Shown: positions 1 to 9,228, numbered from the stretch's first letter. The stretch: 64,000 nucleotides of DNA from Catellatospora paridis (GCF_009720365.1 NZ_WBZD01000043.1:1-64000); one strand, 5' to 3'. Numbers and translations: made by a program. Notes: a model not told the origin generated them from the sequence alone.

Positions 1-977
1 TGCACGTTCTTACCCTGCTTGGGCAGCGTCAGGAACGAACCACCCCAGTTACCGCCACCACCAGGAACCGCAGCGATGTCCCACTTACCCGAGGAGTCCT
101 TCGCCTGGCTCTGGATGTAAGCCATCATCCACGACGGGCACGCCAGCGTCACGAACGAACCCTTGGCCATACCGGCGTTCCAGTCCGCCGACCACGGCGC
201 GATCTTCGCCGACAGACCCTTGTTGATCGCATCGATCGTCAGATCCCAGGCCTTCTTGACGCCGGGGTTGGTCTCCACGACGACCTTGTCCGCGTCGTAG
301 ATACCCACCGGCTGCTGACCCAGGATCGAACGGTAGATGATCGTCGGGCCGTCCATCCAGGAGGAGCCCTTGATGTTGGCGTTCTTGAACTTCACGCCCG
401 TGGCGATGTACTCCTCCCACGTCGGCCAAAGCTTCGACACGGCCTCACGGTCGGTCGGCAGGCCCGCCTTCTCGAAGATGTCCCGGCGGTAGCACATCGC
501 CATACCACCGACGTCAGTCCCGAGGCCGACGACCTCGCCCTTGGCCGAGGAACCCTGCTGCCACTTCCACGCCGGCCACTGCGACTTGATGTCGTTGGCA
601 CCGTAGTCGGTCCAGTTGTAGAACTTGCCCGGGTTGGCCGTGAACTGACCCGCCCAACCCTCCTCGATCGCCTCGATGTCCGCGGCGCCGGTGTTGGTGG
701 CCAGGTGCGCGGCCAGGTTCTTGTGGTGATCCTCAGCCTTCGTGATCCGCTCCACGATCTCCACATTCGGATTCGCGGCCATGTACTCCTTGTACAAGTC
801 CTTGTACCCGAACTCACCGAACGTCGCGATCGTGAGCTTGACCTTCTCACCCGGCTTCGCCGGGTCGTCACTGCCACCGCAGGCCGCGGTGCCGAGCACG
901 AGCGCGGTCGCGAGCAGCGGGCCCGCGACCATGACGGCGCGGCGGCGCAGGCTTCCGCCGTTGAGGGCTGGACGCAT
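1..977 (-). CDS. Sugar ABC transporter substrate-binding lipoprotein (CebE-like), C-terminus outside window
   Basis: Extracellular binding lipoprotein that should deliver an oligosaccharide to a membrane permease pair. The first 325 residues are visible and the gene runs off the left edge. The ATG at 977 has a GGAGG seven bases upstream. The protein opens with an Arg-rich stretch, a hydrophobic segment and a lipobox (GTAAC, then GGSDD), followed by a family 1 solute-binding fold (LTIATFGEFGY near residue 48). The upstream region carries two copies of the GAGCGCTC palindrome that also precedes the neighbouring repressor, glycosidase and beta-glucosidase genes. CebE-like binding of cello-oligosaccharides is inferred from that operator and the GH1 neighbour. 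The permease genes would lie left of the window. Confidence 0.9.
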   Translation of the reverse strand, partial: MRPALNGGSLRRRAVMVAGPLLATALVLGTAACGGSDDPAKPGEKVKLTIATFGEFGYKDLYKEYMAANPNVEIVERITKAEDHHKNLAAHLATNTGAADIEAIEEGWAGQFTANPGKFYNWTDYGANDIKSQWPAWKWQQGSSAKGEVVGLGTDVGGMAMCYRRDIFEKAGLPTDREAVSKLWPTWEEYIATGVKFKNANIKGSSWMDGPTIIYRSILGQQPVGIYDADKVVVETNPGVKKAWDLTIDAINKGLSAKIAPWSADWNAGMAKGSFVTLACPSWMMAYIQSQAKDSSGKWDIAAVPGGGGNWGGSFLTLPKQGKNV

Positions 978-1043
978 GCTTTTCCTCCAAACACAGGAAG
1001 GGATGGTGCGTTCTTTTGGGGTAACGTGCTGAGGAGCTTCGTG

Positions 1044-1070
1044 AGAGCGCTCTATCGGAGAGCGCTCTCC
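1044..1070. promoter_or_regulatory. Tandem CebR-like operators upstream of the binding-protein gene
   Basis: AGAGCGCTCT at 1044-1053 and the perfect 14-bp palindrome GGAGAGCGCTCTCC at 1057-1070 lie 67-93 bases upstream of the binding-protein start, with centres 15 bp apart. The core GAGCGCTC is that of the Streptomyces CebR box (TGGGAGCGCTCCCA). Repression by the adjacent LacI protein is inferred. Confidence 0.85.
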
Positions 1071-1182
1071 CACGCCAGAGCATCGCCCCGCGGTCCGGTC
1101 CTGTCAAGAGTCAGTTGCCGTGCTGTTACAGGAACAGACATCCGCGCAGGTAGCAACAGTCCCATCAATACGATCAACAGAA

Positions 1183-1243
1183 GTTGATCATGAAGTTGTG
1201 GGCGCGACACACCGCCGACCCGTGCCATAAGTTCATGATCGAC
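1183..1243. repeat. 61-bp palindromic repeat, copy 1
   Basis: The arms read GTTGATCATGAAGTTGTGG and CCATAAGTTCATGATCGAC. A second 61-bp copy lies at 9224-9284 in the same orientation, alike in the loop as well as the arms. This copy sits just downstream of the LacI stop codon and could fold as a terminator. The rest of the 978-1274 gap shows only the operators upstream. Confidence 0.85.
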
Positions 1244-1274
1244 GGGAAACGGCTTTCCGGTGCGGCGGGGTGGG

Positions 1275-2327
1275 TCAGGCTGAGGCGCGCTGGACCAGGT
1301 CGGGGTCGAAGATGACGCTGGTCGTGCGGTTGGCGCGCGAGTCGATGCGGGTGAGCAGGAGGCGCGCCATCTCGGCGGCCATGTCCTCGACCGGCTGGCG
1401 CACGGTGGTCAGCGGAGGGCGGCTGGACAGGGCCGCGCTGCTGTCGTCGAAGCCGATGACGGCGACGTCGTCCGGCACCGACTTGCCGTGGTCGCGCAGC
1501 ACCATCATCGCGCCCTGGGCCATCACGTCGCTGGCCACGAAGACGCCGTCCACCTCGGGGTGCTCGGTGAGCAGGCGCTCCATCGCGCGCTCGGCGCCCT
1601 CCTGGGTGAAGCCGCCGTCGTAGGACGGCACGTACGCCACGCCCTGCTTGGCCATCGCCTCGCGGAAACCGTTGAGGCGGTCCACGCCGGCCGGCATGTC
1701 CACCGAGCCGGAGATGGTCGCCACGTGCTGGCAACCGCGCGCGACGAGATGGTCGGCGGCCAGCTTCGCGCCCTGGTAGGTGGCGACGTCGACGTAGCTG
1801 ATCGGCATCGGCGCGGCCGGGCGGCCGTACAGGACCGCGGGCACGCCCGCGTCGGCGAGCAGCTGCGGCAGCGGGTCGTGCGGGTGCAGCGACAGCACCA
1901 CGACGCCGTCGACCTGCCCCTGGCGCACGTCCGAGACGACCTTGGCGCAGGCGTCCTCGTCACCGGCCAGCACCAGTGCCAGGTGCACCCCGGACGGCCG
2001 CAGCACGCTGAGCACCCCGCCGACCACCCGGCCGAAGAACGGGTCGGAGAAGAAGCGGCCGAGGAACGGGTCGTCCGCGGCGCGGTTCTCCGCCTCGGAG
2101 ACGACCAGGGCGATCGCGCCCGTACGGCCGGTGACCAATGATCGCGCCGCCCGGTTGGGCACGTAGCCGGTGGCGGTGACCGCGTCCCAGACGACCTTGT
2201 GCAGCTGCGGGTCGACGTTGCGGATGTTGTTGATCACCCGTGAGACGGTGGCCCTGGACACGCCCGCCACCTGGGCGACGTCCTCGAGCGTCGGCAGCCG
2301 CTGTGCCGGCGTCTGGTCACTGGTCAT
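1275..2327 (-). CDS. LacI family repressor, CebR-like
   Basis: DNA-binding repressor of 350 residues. The helix-turn-helix is at about residues 12-35 (TLEDVAQVAGVSRATVSRV), with a hinge near NRAARSL, followed by the periplasmic-binding-protein-like sensor domain. The ATG at 2327 gives the usual short N-terminal tail; longer in-frame starts run through the operator and were rejected. A perfect GGAGAGCGCTCTCC lies 22 bases upstream of the start, implying autoregulation. The same site precedes the flanking binding-protein, multidomain glycosidase and GH1 genes, so this protein most likely controls all four. By analogy with Streptomyces CebR, the inducer would be cellobiose or a related beta-glucan oligosaccharide; that is inference. 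Confidence 0.93.
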   Translation of the reverse strand: MTSDQTPAQRLPTLEDVAQVAGVSRATVSRVINNIRNVDPQLHKVVWDAVTATGYVPNRAARSLVTGRTGAIALVVSEAENRAADDPFLGRFFSDPFFGRVVGGVLSVLRPSGVHLALVLAGDEDACAKVVSDVRQGQVDGVVVLSLHPHDPLPQLLADAGVPAVLYGRPAAPMPISYVDVATYQGAKLAADHLVARGCQHVATISGSVDMPAGVDRLNGFREAMAKQGVAYVPSYDGGFTQEGAERAMERLLTEHPEVDGVFVASDVMAQGAMMVLRDHGKSVPDDVAVIGFDDSSAALSSRPPLTTVRQPVEDMAAEMARLLLTRIDSRANRTTSVIFDPDLVQRASA

Positions 2328-2348
2328 GAACGTCTTTATAGCACAAAG

Positions 2349-2362
2349 GGAGAGCGCTCTCC
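2349..2362. promoter_or_regulatory. CebR-like operator upstream of the LacI gene
   Basis: Perfect palindrome GGAGAGCGCTCTCC, 22 bases before the start codon of the repressor gene. It is identical to the sites at 1057, 6114 and 6292. Its position suggests autorepression. Confidence 0.87.
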
Positions 2363-2418
2363 GCTCCCGACCTGCGTGGACTTGAGCCGTTTCCCGGGCC
2401 GGGCGCGGCCGCCGGGCA

Positions 2419-2495
2419 TGATCACTCGACATGCCAGGCAGCTGGGCGAATGGCGCTTCAAGATACGCCCAGCTGCCTGGCAAGTCGAGTGATCA
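2419..2495. terminator. 30-bp-stem inverted repeat downstream of the glycosidase gene
   Basis: The left arm is 2419-2448 and the right arm 2466-2495, with one mismatch in 30 and a 17-base loop. The arms begin TGATCACTCGAC and contain GCCAGGCAGCTGGGCG. It lies 75 bases past the stop of the large glycosidase gene and upstream of the repressor promoter, so it should separate the two transcripts. There is no T-run. Confidence 0.75.
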
Positions 2496-2569
2496 CGAAA
2501 CGGCGAGCGGTGATGGTGCGGCGGGCGGGTCGATGCCTCCACCCGCCGCACCCGGTGAGCGGTCCGGCG

Positions 2570-5500
2570 TCAGCTCTGGTAGACGCCGAACTCCCACAGT
2601 GAGAAGCCGTACGCGGTGGCGCGTTCCACGCCGTTCATACGGACATAGCGGCCGGTCGCGGTGACCGGGAGGATGTCGAACCCGCCGTTGCCGGCGGTGG
2701 TCGAGTAGACGGTGTTCCAGTTGGTCCCGTCGTTGGAGACCTGGATCTGGTAGGACTTGGCGTACGCCGCCTCCCAGCCGAGCAGGACGTTGTTGAACGT
2801 CCTGACCGAGCCCAGGTCCACCTGGAGCCACGCCGTGGTCAGCCACTCGCTGGCCCAGCGGGTGCCGTAGTTGTTGTCCACGGCGTAGGAGGGCAGCTGC
2901 GGCCCGTTGGTGCCGGTCGGCTGGTACGTCGACGCGGTCGCCGGGCGGCCCTGGGCGATGTTCGTGCCCGGCACCGTCGGCGCGACGACCCGGATCGACT
3001 TCTGCTCGATGCCCACGTTGCCGTGGCCGTCGAACACGTACACGTAGATCTTCCAGACGCCCATCTGCTGCGGCGCGGTCACCGAGAACTCGTTGCTGCC
3101 GCCCAGCTGGGTAAACCGCACGTTGTCGAAGCCGCGGTTGCCGTTGATGTGCTTGTTGCTGTACATCAGGTTGTAGCGCAGCAGGTCGCCCTGCGGGTCG
3201 CTGGCGCCGACGTACAGCGTGAACTGGCCGCCCGCGGGGACCGAGGTCTGGTTCGACAGGGTCAGGCTGGTGATCTCCGGCGGGGTGTTCGCCGACGGCG
3301 TGCCGCTGTAGGCCTGCTTGAGCGCGTGCCACCCGTGCCGGCGCCAGCCGCCGGTCAGCGTGTTGAGCCATACGCCGCCGAAGTCGTTCTCCAGGCCGTA
3401 GTGGAACTCGGTGCCACCCAGCGCGACACCCGGGTGGCTGAGCAGCGCGTTCCAGCTCGCCGTGTACTGCGCCCGCTTCTGCAGGTCGGTCGGCTCCAGG
3501 GGCACCCCGTTGATGTCGTTGGGCACCTCCCACTCACCGTCCGGGCCGCCCTCGGTGAGCACGTACGGCTTGGTGTAGCCGCCGTCGATCCAGGCCTGCT
3601 TGAGGCCGCCGACCGCACCGTAGGAGTTGATGCCGTAGACGTCCAGCGCGGGCGCGTTGTTCTTGTAGTACGGCCACGCGCCGACCCACGCGTCGGTCGA
3701 GGTGACCGGGTGGTTGGGGTCCGCGGCGTGGATCGCCACGGCGACCTCGTTGACGAAGGCGGCGTACGCGTTGCGGCGCGCCTCGACCTCCGCGGCCGGC
3801 AGCCCGAAGTCCTGCATGGTGAGCAGCACCTCGTTGCCGACGTCCCACATCAGCACGCCCTGGTTGTTCTTGAGCGTGTTGACCCGGGCCACGATCTCGG
3901 CCTTGACGCTGTTCTTGTACGCGGTGTCGTTGACGTAGTCCGCGCCCTGGTTGAGCCAGTGCCCGACGATCACCTTGAGGCCCTGCCGGGCCGCGGTGTT
4001 CAGCAGCACCGGGGTCTGCGTGTCGTCCACACCCCAGGTGCGGATCGTGTTGACGCCCATGTTCTTCAGGTCCCGCATGTAACCGTCGGCGGCGCCCTGC
4101 GGCGGGCCGTAAGTGAGGCCCTTGACCAGGAACGGCGCACCGTTGACCTGGAGCTGCCAGTTGCCCTGCGTGCCGGTGATGCGCACGACGCTCGGGCCGC
4201 CCGGGATCGCCGGGTCGGTCATCGCCGGCGCGGTGCTGCCGGTCTGCCTCGACACGGTCACCTTGTCGACGGCGAGCACGCCGCCGGAGGTGGTCTCCGC
4301 GGTCGGCACGGTCTCGCCCGCGACGGCGTTCGGGTAGAGGCCGCCCATCGCCAGGTCGAGCCGCAGGTAGAAGCCGTGGTGCACGGCGGCCTGCCAGGCA
4401 GCGACGCCGACCTGGCTCTCCCGCACGACCCAGGTCTGCCGGCCGTCGAGGTAGAAGCGGATCTCCTCGTCGGTCTTGGTGCGGTCGATGACCTGCGCGT
4501 ACTCGTGGAACGCGGTCTGGCAGCCGAGGCAGGTCGCCAGGCCCGAGGTGCGCCCGTTGTACTCCCCGCACGGACCGTCGGGGGCGGTGCCGCAGTGCAG
4601 GGTGTTCGACAGCTGGCTGCGGCCGTTGACCCCGCTCATGATGTCGGTCTCGCCGACGCCCGGCCAGTTGTTGAAGTTGCCGCGGTAGGCGGCGCCGGTG
4701 GCCCGGAACGCGGGCCAGTAGCCCAGGCCGTTGGCCACGTTGGGCTGCTGGATCACGGCGGAGAAGCGCAGCAGCTCGCCCGGCTGCGGGGCGAAGTCGG
4801 TGCGCTGGGTCTCCAGCCGGCCGGAGGTCCACGCGCCCGCGCCGTCACGGATCGCCTTGATGTTCAGCTTGCCGTCACCGGTGAGGTAGACGTTGGCGGT
4901 GGAGTTGCTGGCGGTCTCGACCTCGCCGGTCCCCCAGTTCGCCGCGCCGCCCGGATACTGCGTGCCGGTGCGCATGAGCCAGTTCGCCCCGCTCGGCGAG
5001 GTGTTCGCCGCGCCGTCGAAGTTCTCCTCCCAGACCGTGGTCCAGTTGCCCGACGGGCTGGGGCTCGGGCTGGTCGGCGTGCTCGGGCTGGGCGACGGGG
5101 ACGTCACGACACCGCCGGTGAAGACCTTGAACTCCCACAGGGAGTAGCCGTAGCCGTTGGCGCGGGTGGTGCCGTACATCCGGATGTACCGGCCGGAGCC
5201 GCCGACGTTGAGGGTCTGCGTGCCGCCGGTGCCGGTGGTGGTGCTGTAGATGTTCGTCCAGCCGCCGGTGCCGGTGGCCGAGGTCTGCAGCTGGAAGGCG
5301 GTCGCGTACGCGCCCTCCCACTGCAGCACGACCTGGCAGATGCTCTGCGTGCTGCCGAGGTCGACCTGCAGCCACTGCGGGTCGGCGTACAGGCTGGACC
5401 AGCGGGTGCCGGCGTTGCCGTCGACGGCCGCCGAGGCCGGGGTGCCCGCGTTCTCGACCGACGAGGTCGTGGCGGTCTTGCCCTGGGCGACGTTCGTGGT

Positions 5501-6061
5501 GCCGCAGGCGCCGGGGTTGCTGCTCGGGCTCGGCGCGGGGCCGAACGAGCCGATCACCTTGAACTCGAACAGCGAGTAGCCGTAGCCGGCGTTGCGCACC
5601 GTGCCGTACATGCGCACGTACCGGCCGGAGCCGGTGACGTTGAGGGTCTGCGTGCCGCCCGGACCGGTGGTGGTCGTGTAGATCGGGGTCCAGTTGACGT
5701 CGTCGGCCGAGGTCTGGATCTGGAACGAGCGCGCGAACGCGCCCTCCCACTCCAGGATCACCTGGCTGATCGACGCGGTCTGGCCGAGGTCGATGCGGAT
5801 CCACTGCGGGTCGGCCCACTGGCTGCCCCAGCGGGTGCCGGAGTTGCCGTCCACGGCGTTGGCCGCGGCGAGGTCGGCGCCCTGGACCGAGGACGCGGTG
5901 ACGGGCTTGCCCTGCGAGATCAGCGAGTCGGCGGCGCTGGCGCTGGTGAAGGGGATGACGAGCGCGAGGGACGAGATGACCGTGGTGACCGCGACGGGTA
6001 TGGCTATCCGCCAGCGGCGGGCGATGTGCCGCGCACCCGGGCGGTGACTGACGGGGGTCAT
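2570..6061 (-). CDS. Secreted multidomain glycosidase: two discoidin domains, GH16-like domain, TIM-barrel glycosidase domain, Ig-like domain, third discoidin domain
   Basis: A 1163-residue secreted polysaccharide-degrading protein. Order: signal peptide (1-43, ending SASA), F5/8-type-C/CBM32 domains at about 45-172 and 188-316, Pro-Ser linker, GH16-like domain at about 340-605, a GH5/GH2-type TIM barrel at about 622-920 with GNE (acid/base Glu744) and LTEGG (nucleophile Glu837), an Ig-like domain at about 925-1027 and a third discoidin domain at 1032-1163. The GH16 signature reads ETDIMS at 471-476, so the usual acid/base Glu is Ser. The ATG at 6061 has GGAG just upstream. A CebR-like operator lies 53 bases before the start. 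Beta-glucan is the likely substrate, judging from the locus; the exact linkage is not readable. Confidence 0.9.
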   Translation of the reverse strand: MTPVSHRPGARHIARRWRIAIPVAVTTVISSLALVIPFTSASAADSLISQGKPVTASSVQGADLAAANAVDGNSGTRWGSQWADPQWIRIDLGQTASISQVILEWEGAFARSFQIQTSADDVNWTPIYTTTTGPGGTQTLNVTGSGRYVRMYGTVRNAGYGYSLFEFKVIGSFGPAPSPSSNPGACGTTNVAQGKTATTSSVENAGTPASAAVDGNAGTRWSSLYADPQWLQVDLGSTQSICQVVLQWEGAYATAFQLQTSATGTGGWTNIYSTTTGTGGTQTLNVGGSGRYIRMYGTTRANGYGYSLWEFKVFTGGVVTSPSPSPSTPTSPSPSPSGNWTTVWEENFDGAANTSPSGANWLMRTGTQYPGGAANWGTGEVETASNSTANVYLTGDGKLNIKAIRDGAGAWTSGRLETQRTDFAPQPGELLRFSAVIQQPNVANGLGYWPAFRATGAAYRGNFNNWPGVGETDIMSGVNGRSQLSNTLHCGTAPDGPCGEYNGRTSGLATCLGCQTAFHEYAQVIDRTKTDEEIRFYLDGRQTWVVRESQVGVAAWQAAVHHGFYLRLDLAMGGLYPNAVAGETVPTAETTSGGVLAVDKVTVSRQTGSTAPAMTDPAIPGGPSVVRITGTQGNWQLQVNGAPFLVKGLTYGPPQGAADGYMRDLKNMGVNTIRTWGVDDTQTPVLLNTAARQGLKVIVGHWLNQGADYVNDTAYKNSVKAEIVARVNTLKNNQGVLMWDVGNEVLLTMQDFGLPAAEVEARRNAYAAFVNEVAVAIHAADPNHPVTSTDAWVGAWPYYKNNAPALDVYGINSYGAVGGLKQAWIDGGYTKPYVLTEGGPDGEWEVPNDINGVPLEPTDLQKRAQYTASWNALLSHPGVALGGTEFHYGLENDFGGVWLNTLTGGWRRHGWHALKQAYSGTPSANTPPEITSLTLSNQTSVPAGGQFTLYVGASDPQGDLLRYNLMYSNKHINGNRGFDNVRFTQLGGSNEFSVTAPQQMGVWKIYVYVFDGHGNVGIEQKSIRVVAPTVPGTNIAQGRPATASTYQPTGTNGPQLPSYAVDNNYGTRWASEWLTTAWLQVDLGSVRTFNNVLLGWEAAYAKSYQIQVSNDGTNWNTVYSTTAGNGGFDILPVTATGRYVRMNGVERATAYGFSLWEFGVYQS

Positions 6062-6113
6062 GGGGCTCCTACCTGTTGCAACGGGGAGAGCTCCGGCCGG
6101 AGGGCCGTGAGGT

Positions 6114-6127
6114 GGAGAGCGCTCTCC
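6114..6127. promoter_or_regulatory. CebR-like operator upstream of the multidomain glycosidase
   Basis: Perfect palindrome GGAGAGCGCTCTCC, 53 bases upstream of the start codon at 6061. It shares the divergent intergenic region with the site at 6292 that serves the GH1 gene. Confidence 0.88.
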
Positions 6128-6250
6128 GAGTGTTACGCCGATATTTCTCCGCTGTCAAGACAGCGACCCTCGACTATGCCGAACTGTCCGCATGAGACTG
6201 GTTTGTAAGCCGTCTCGTCGATTCCCTCATCGCCTCGCGGTCATTCGCTC

Positions 6251-6305
6251 TTGACATCGACGGGCCGTTGCCGGGAGCCTGGGACTCATTCGGAGAGCGC
6301 TCTCC
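6251..6305 (+). promoter_or_regulatory. Promoter region and CebR-like operator of the GH1 gene
   Basis: A TTGACA (6251-6256) resembles a -35 box, but no convincing -10 follows. The perfect operator GGAGAGCGCTCTCC is at 6292-6305, placed to block a promoter here. It lies 49 bases upstream of the GH1 start codon. Confidence 0.75.
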
Positions 6306-6353
6306 ACCGCGTTTCCCGTCGCGCTCCCCCGCCGTTTCCACGAAAGGGAACCC

Positions 6354-7760
6354 ATGCCCACCCAGACCGAGGCACCAGCCGCAGCTACCGCGCAGGAGCT
6401 GCGGTTTCCCCCCGACTTCTGGTGGGGTGCGGCGACCGCCGCGTACCAGATCGAAGGCGCCGTGGCGGAGGACGGCCGCACCGCGTCGATCTGGGACACC
6501 TTCTGCGCCACCCCGGGCCTGGTCGCCGAGGGCCACACCGGCGAGGTCGCCGCGGACCACTACCACCGCTACCGCGACGACGTCGCGCTGATGCGCGAGA
6601 TCGGGCTGTCGGCGTACCGGTTCTCGGTGTCCTGGCCGCGGGTGCAGCCGGGCGGGCGCGCCGGGGAGAACCCGGCCGGCATCGCCTTCTACGACCGGCT
6701 CGTCGACGAGCTGCTGGCCGCCGGGATCAAGCCCGCGGCCACCCTCTACCACTGGGACCTGCCGCAGGAGCTGGAGGACCGCGGCGGCTGGACCGCCCGC
6801 GACACCGCGCTGCGCTTCGCCGACTACGCCGCCGTCGTCGCCGCGCGCCTGGGCGACCGGGTGCAGCTGTGGTGCACCCTCAACGAGCCGTGGTGCTCGG
6901 CCTTCCTCGGCTACGGCGCGGGCTTCCACGCCCCCGGCCGGCGCAATCCCGCCGACAGCCTGCTCGCCACCCACCATCTGCTGCTGGCACACGGCCTGGC
7001 CGTGCAGGCGTTGCGCGCGGCGGTGCCGTCGGCGCAGGTGTCCATCGCCCTCAACCAGGGCGCGGTGCGCTCGCTCACCGATTCGGCCGCCGACCGCGAC
7101 GCCGCCCGCCGCATCGACGGCCTGCTCAACCGGATCTACCTCGACCCGATCATGACGGGGGTATACCCGGCCGACGTCGTGGCCGACACCGCGTCCGTGA
7201 GCGACTGGTCGTTCGTGCGCGACGGGGACCTGGCCGTGATCGCCGCGCCGATCGACGCGCTGGGCGTCAACTACTACGCCCCCGACCTGGTCAGCGCCGC
7301 GACAACGCCGCACGAGGAGCCCTCGGTGTATCCGGCCAGCCAGGACATCACCTTCCACCAGACTCCCGGCCCGCGCACCGAGATGGGCTGGACCGTCGAC
7401 CCGACCGGCCTGCGCGACGTGCTGACCGCCGTGCACCGCCGGTACCCGGACCTGCCGCTCTACGTCACCGAGAACGGGGCCGCGTACGACGACAAGGTCG
7501 ACGCCGACGGCCGGGTCCGCGACGGCGAGCGCATCGCCTACCTGCGCGCCCACCTGGCCGCCGCACACGAGGCGATGACCGCCGGGGCCGACCTGCGCGG
7601 CTACTTCGTGTGGTCGCTGCTGGACAACTTCGAATGGGCGTTCGGCTACGGCAAACGCTTCGGCATCGTCCGCGTGGACTACGACACCCAGCAGCGGCTG
7701 CTGAAGGACAGCGCGCACTGGTACCGCGATGTGATCAGCGCCGGCGGCATCGCGGCCTGA
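6354..7760 (+). CDS. GH1 family beta-glucosidase
   Basis: Cytoplasmic family 1 retaining glycosidase of 468 residues, with no signal peptide. It should hydrolyse imported cellobiose or other beta-linked oligosaccharides to glucose. TLNEP at 175-179 holds the acid/base Glu178, and VTENG holds the nucleophile Glu373. The N-terminal [14 protein letters not shown] signature and the C-terminal [18 protein letters not shown] are typical. The ATG at 6354 follows AAAGGGA. It is divergent from the large glycosidase, and both promoters carry the same LacI operator. A paralogue with the same layout is at 49669-51099. Beta-glucosidase is the most likely activity; GH1 enzymes can also act on beta-galactosides or mannosides. 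Confidence 0.95.
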   Translation: MPTQTEAPAAATAQELRFPPDFWWGAATAAYQIEGAVAEDGRTASIWDTFCATPGLVAEGHTGEVAADHYHRYRDDVALMREIGLSAYRFSVSWPRVQPGGRAGENPAGIAFYDRLVDELLAAGIKPAATLYHWDLPQELEDRGGWTARDTALRFADYAAVVAARLGDRVQLWCTLNEPWCSAFLGYGAGFHAPGRRNPADSLLATHHLLLAHGLAVQALRAAVPSAQVSIALNQGAVRSLTDSAADRDAARRIDGLLNRIYLDPIMTGVYPADVVADTASVSDWSFVRDGDLAVIAAPIDALGVNYYAPDLVSAATTPHEEPSVYPASQDITFHQTPGPRTEMGWTVDPTGLRDVLTAVHRRYPDLPLYVTENGAAYDDKVDADGRVRDGERIAYLRAHLAAAHEAMTAGADLRGYFVWSLLDNFEWAFGYGKRFGIVRVDYDTQQRLLKDSAHWYRDVISAGGIAA

Positions 7761-7793
7761 CACCCTCCCGGGGCTGGGACGGTGTCAGCACCG

Positions 7794-7825
7794 GGCGGCG
7801 TCGCCACCTCTCAGGCGACGCCGCC
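7794..7825 (+). terminator. Terminator of the GH1 gene
   Basis: Perfect 12-bp stem (GGCGGCGTCGCC with its complement) and an 8-base loop, 33 bases after the stop codon, followed by CCCCCTTCTC. Confidence 0.8.
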
Positions 7826-7836
7826 CCCTTCTCATC

Positions 7837-7897
7837 GCAACTCTCAAGGAGTCGCGCCTTCAGGGGCGTCCTGACGGCGCGACTCCTTGAGAGTTGC
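7837..7897. repeat. 22-bp perfect inverted repeat
   Basis: The arms 7837-7858 and 7876-7897 are perfect complements (GCAACTCTCAAGGAG outward) with a 17-base loop, directly behind the GH1 terminator and upstream of the alditol oxidase gene. It is a second terminator or a palindromic repeat element. Confidence 0.75.
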
Positions 7898-7965
7898 GCC
7901 GGGGTGGGGTCGGGATTCCGGGTGGTGGTCTCCGGGGCGGAGGATGTGATCTAGGCTCACGTGTC

Positions 7966-9228
7966 ATGGCGACCGACGGGACCAACTGGGCCGGCAACGT
8001 CACCTTCAGCGCGGCACGGCTGCATCGGCCGTCCAGCGTGGACGAGCTGCGGGCGGCCATCGCGGGGGCGCGCCACGTGCGGGCGCTGGGCACCGGGCAC
8101 TCGTTCAACCGCATCGCGGACACCCCGTACGACCTGGTCACCGTCGCTCGGCTGCCGCGGGTGGCCGAGCTGGACCGGGCGCGCTCGACGGTGCGGGTCT
8201 CGGCGGGCACCCGCTACGGCGAGCTCGCGCCGTACCTGCACCGGCACGGTTACGCGCTGCACAACCTGGGTTCGCTGCCGCACATCTCCATCGCGGGCGC
8301 GGTCGCCACGGGCACCCACGGCTCCGGCGACCGCAACGGCAACCTGGCCACCGCGGTCCGCGGCATCGAGCTGGTCACCGCAGACGGTGACCTGGTCACC
8401 GTCGACCCGGCCGAGCTGCCGGGCAGCGTGGTGTCGCTCGGCGCGCTCGGGGTGGTGACCGCGCTGGACCTCGACGTCGTGCCGACCTTCGACGTGCGCC
8501 AGCACGTGTACGAGCACCTGCCGCGCGCCGCCCTGGAGGAGCACTTCGACGAGGTGTTCGGTGCGGCGTACAGCGTCAGCCTGTTCACCCGCTGGCGTGG
8601 GCCCGACATCGAGCAGGTGTGGCTCAAGCAGCGCGCCGACGCCGAGCCGCTCGGCGCGGACCTGTTCGGGGCGCGACCCGCCGACGGCGCGCGGCATCCG
8701 ATCGTCACCATGTCGCCGCTGCACTGCACGGCGCAGCAGGGCGTGCCCGGCCCGTGGCACGAGCGGTTGCCGCACTTCCGGCTCGACTTCACCCCGAGTG
8801 CGGGCGACGAGCTGCAGTCGGAGTACTTCGTGCCGCGCTCGCGGGCGTTGGAGGCGTTTGCCGCGCTGGACGAGATCGCCGACCGGATCGCGCTGGTCGT
8901 GCAGGTGTCCGAGGTCCGCAGCATCGCCGCGGACGAGCTGTGGCTGAGCCCGGCGCAAGGCCGGGACAGCATCGCGTTCCACTTCACCTGGATCGCCGAC
9001 GAGGCCGCGGTCGCGCCGGTGGTCGCCGCGGTCGAGGACCGCCTGGTCCCGCTGGGCGCGCGCCCGCACTGGGGCAAGGTCTTCGGCATCGACCCCGACC
9101 TGGTCCGCGCCCAGTACCCCCGCCTGGCCGCCTTCGCCGCCCTGGCCACCCGCCTCGACCCGGCCGCCAAGTTCCGCAACCGCTTCCTCGACCGCTACCT
9201 GCCGCCAGCTGCTCCCCCCGCCCGTTGA
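7966..9228 (+). CDS. FAD-dependent alditol oxidase (AldO/xylitol oxidase type)
   Basis: Oxidises the terminal carbon of sugar alcohols such as xylitol or sorbitol, with oxygen as acceptor, giving the aldose and hydrogen peroxide. The 420 residues match the length of Streptomyces coelicolor AldO, and the N-terminus resembles it closely. NWAGNVTF starts the FAD-binding domain, and GTGHSFN contains His45, the expected covalent FAD attachment residue. SLPHISIAGAVATGTHGSG follows. The C-terminus (RPHWGKVFGIDPDLV, then LDPAAKFRN) is the arabinono-lactone-oxidase domain. The ATG at 7966 fits the family; earlier in-frame starts lie in the intergenic palindrome. The stop codon falls inside the 61-bp repeat at 9224. 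Confidence 0.93.
   Translation: MATDGTNWAGNVTFSAARLHRPSSVDELRAAIAGARHVRALGTGHSFNRIADTPYDLVTVARLPRVAELDRARSTVRVSAGTRYGELAPYLHRHGYALHNLGSLPHISIAGAVATGTHGSGDRNGNLATAVRGIELVTADGDLVTVDPAELPGSVVSLGALGVVTALDLDVVPTFDVRQHVYEHLPRAALEEHFDEVFGAAYSVSLFTRWRGPDIEQVWLKQRADAEPLGADLFGARPADGARHPIVTMSPLHCTAQQGVPGPWHERLPHFRLDFTPSAGDELQSEYFVPRSRALEAFAALDEIADRIALVVQVSEVRSIAADELWLSPAQGRDSIAFHFTWIADEAAVAPVVAAVEDRLVPLGARPHWGKVFGIDPDLVRAQYPRLAAFAALATRLDPAAKFRNRFLDRYLPPAAPPAR

Noticed and set aside
3023-6208. Very long open frame (1061 codons) on the plus strand, opposite the multidomain glycosidase
   Set aside because: It is a shadow of the minus-strand gene produced by GC-biased third positions. It has no domain, an Arg/Val/Ala/Gly composition and no ribosome binding site, whereas the minus strand shows recognisable domains.
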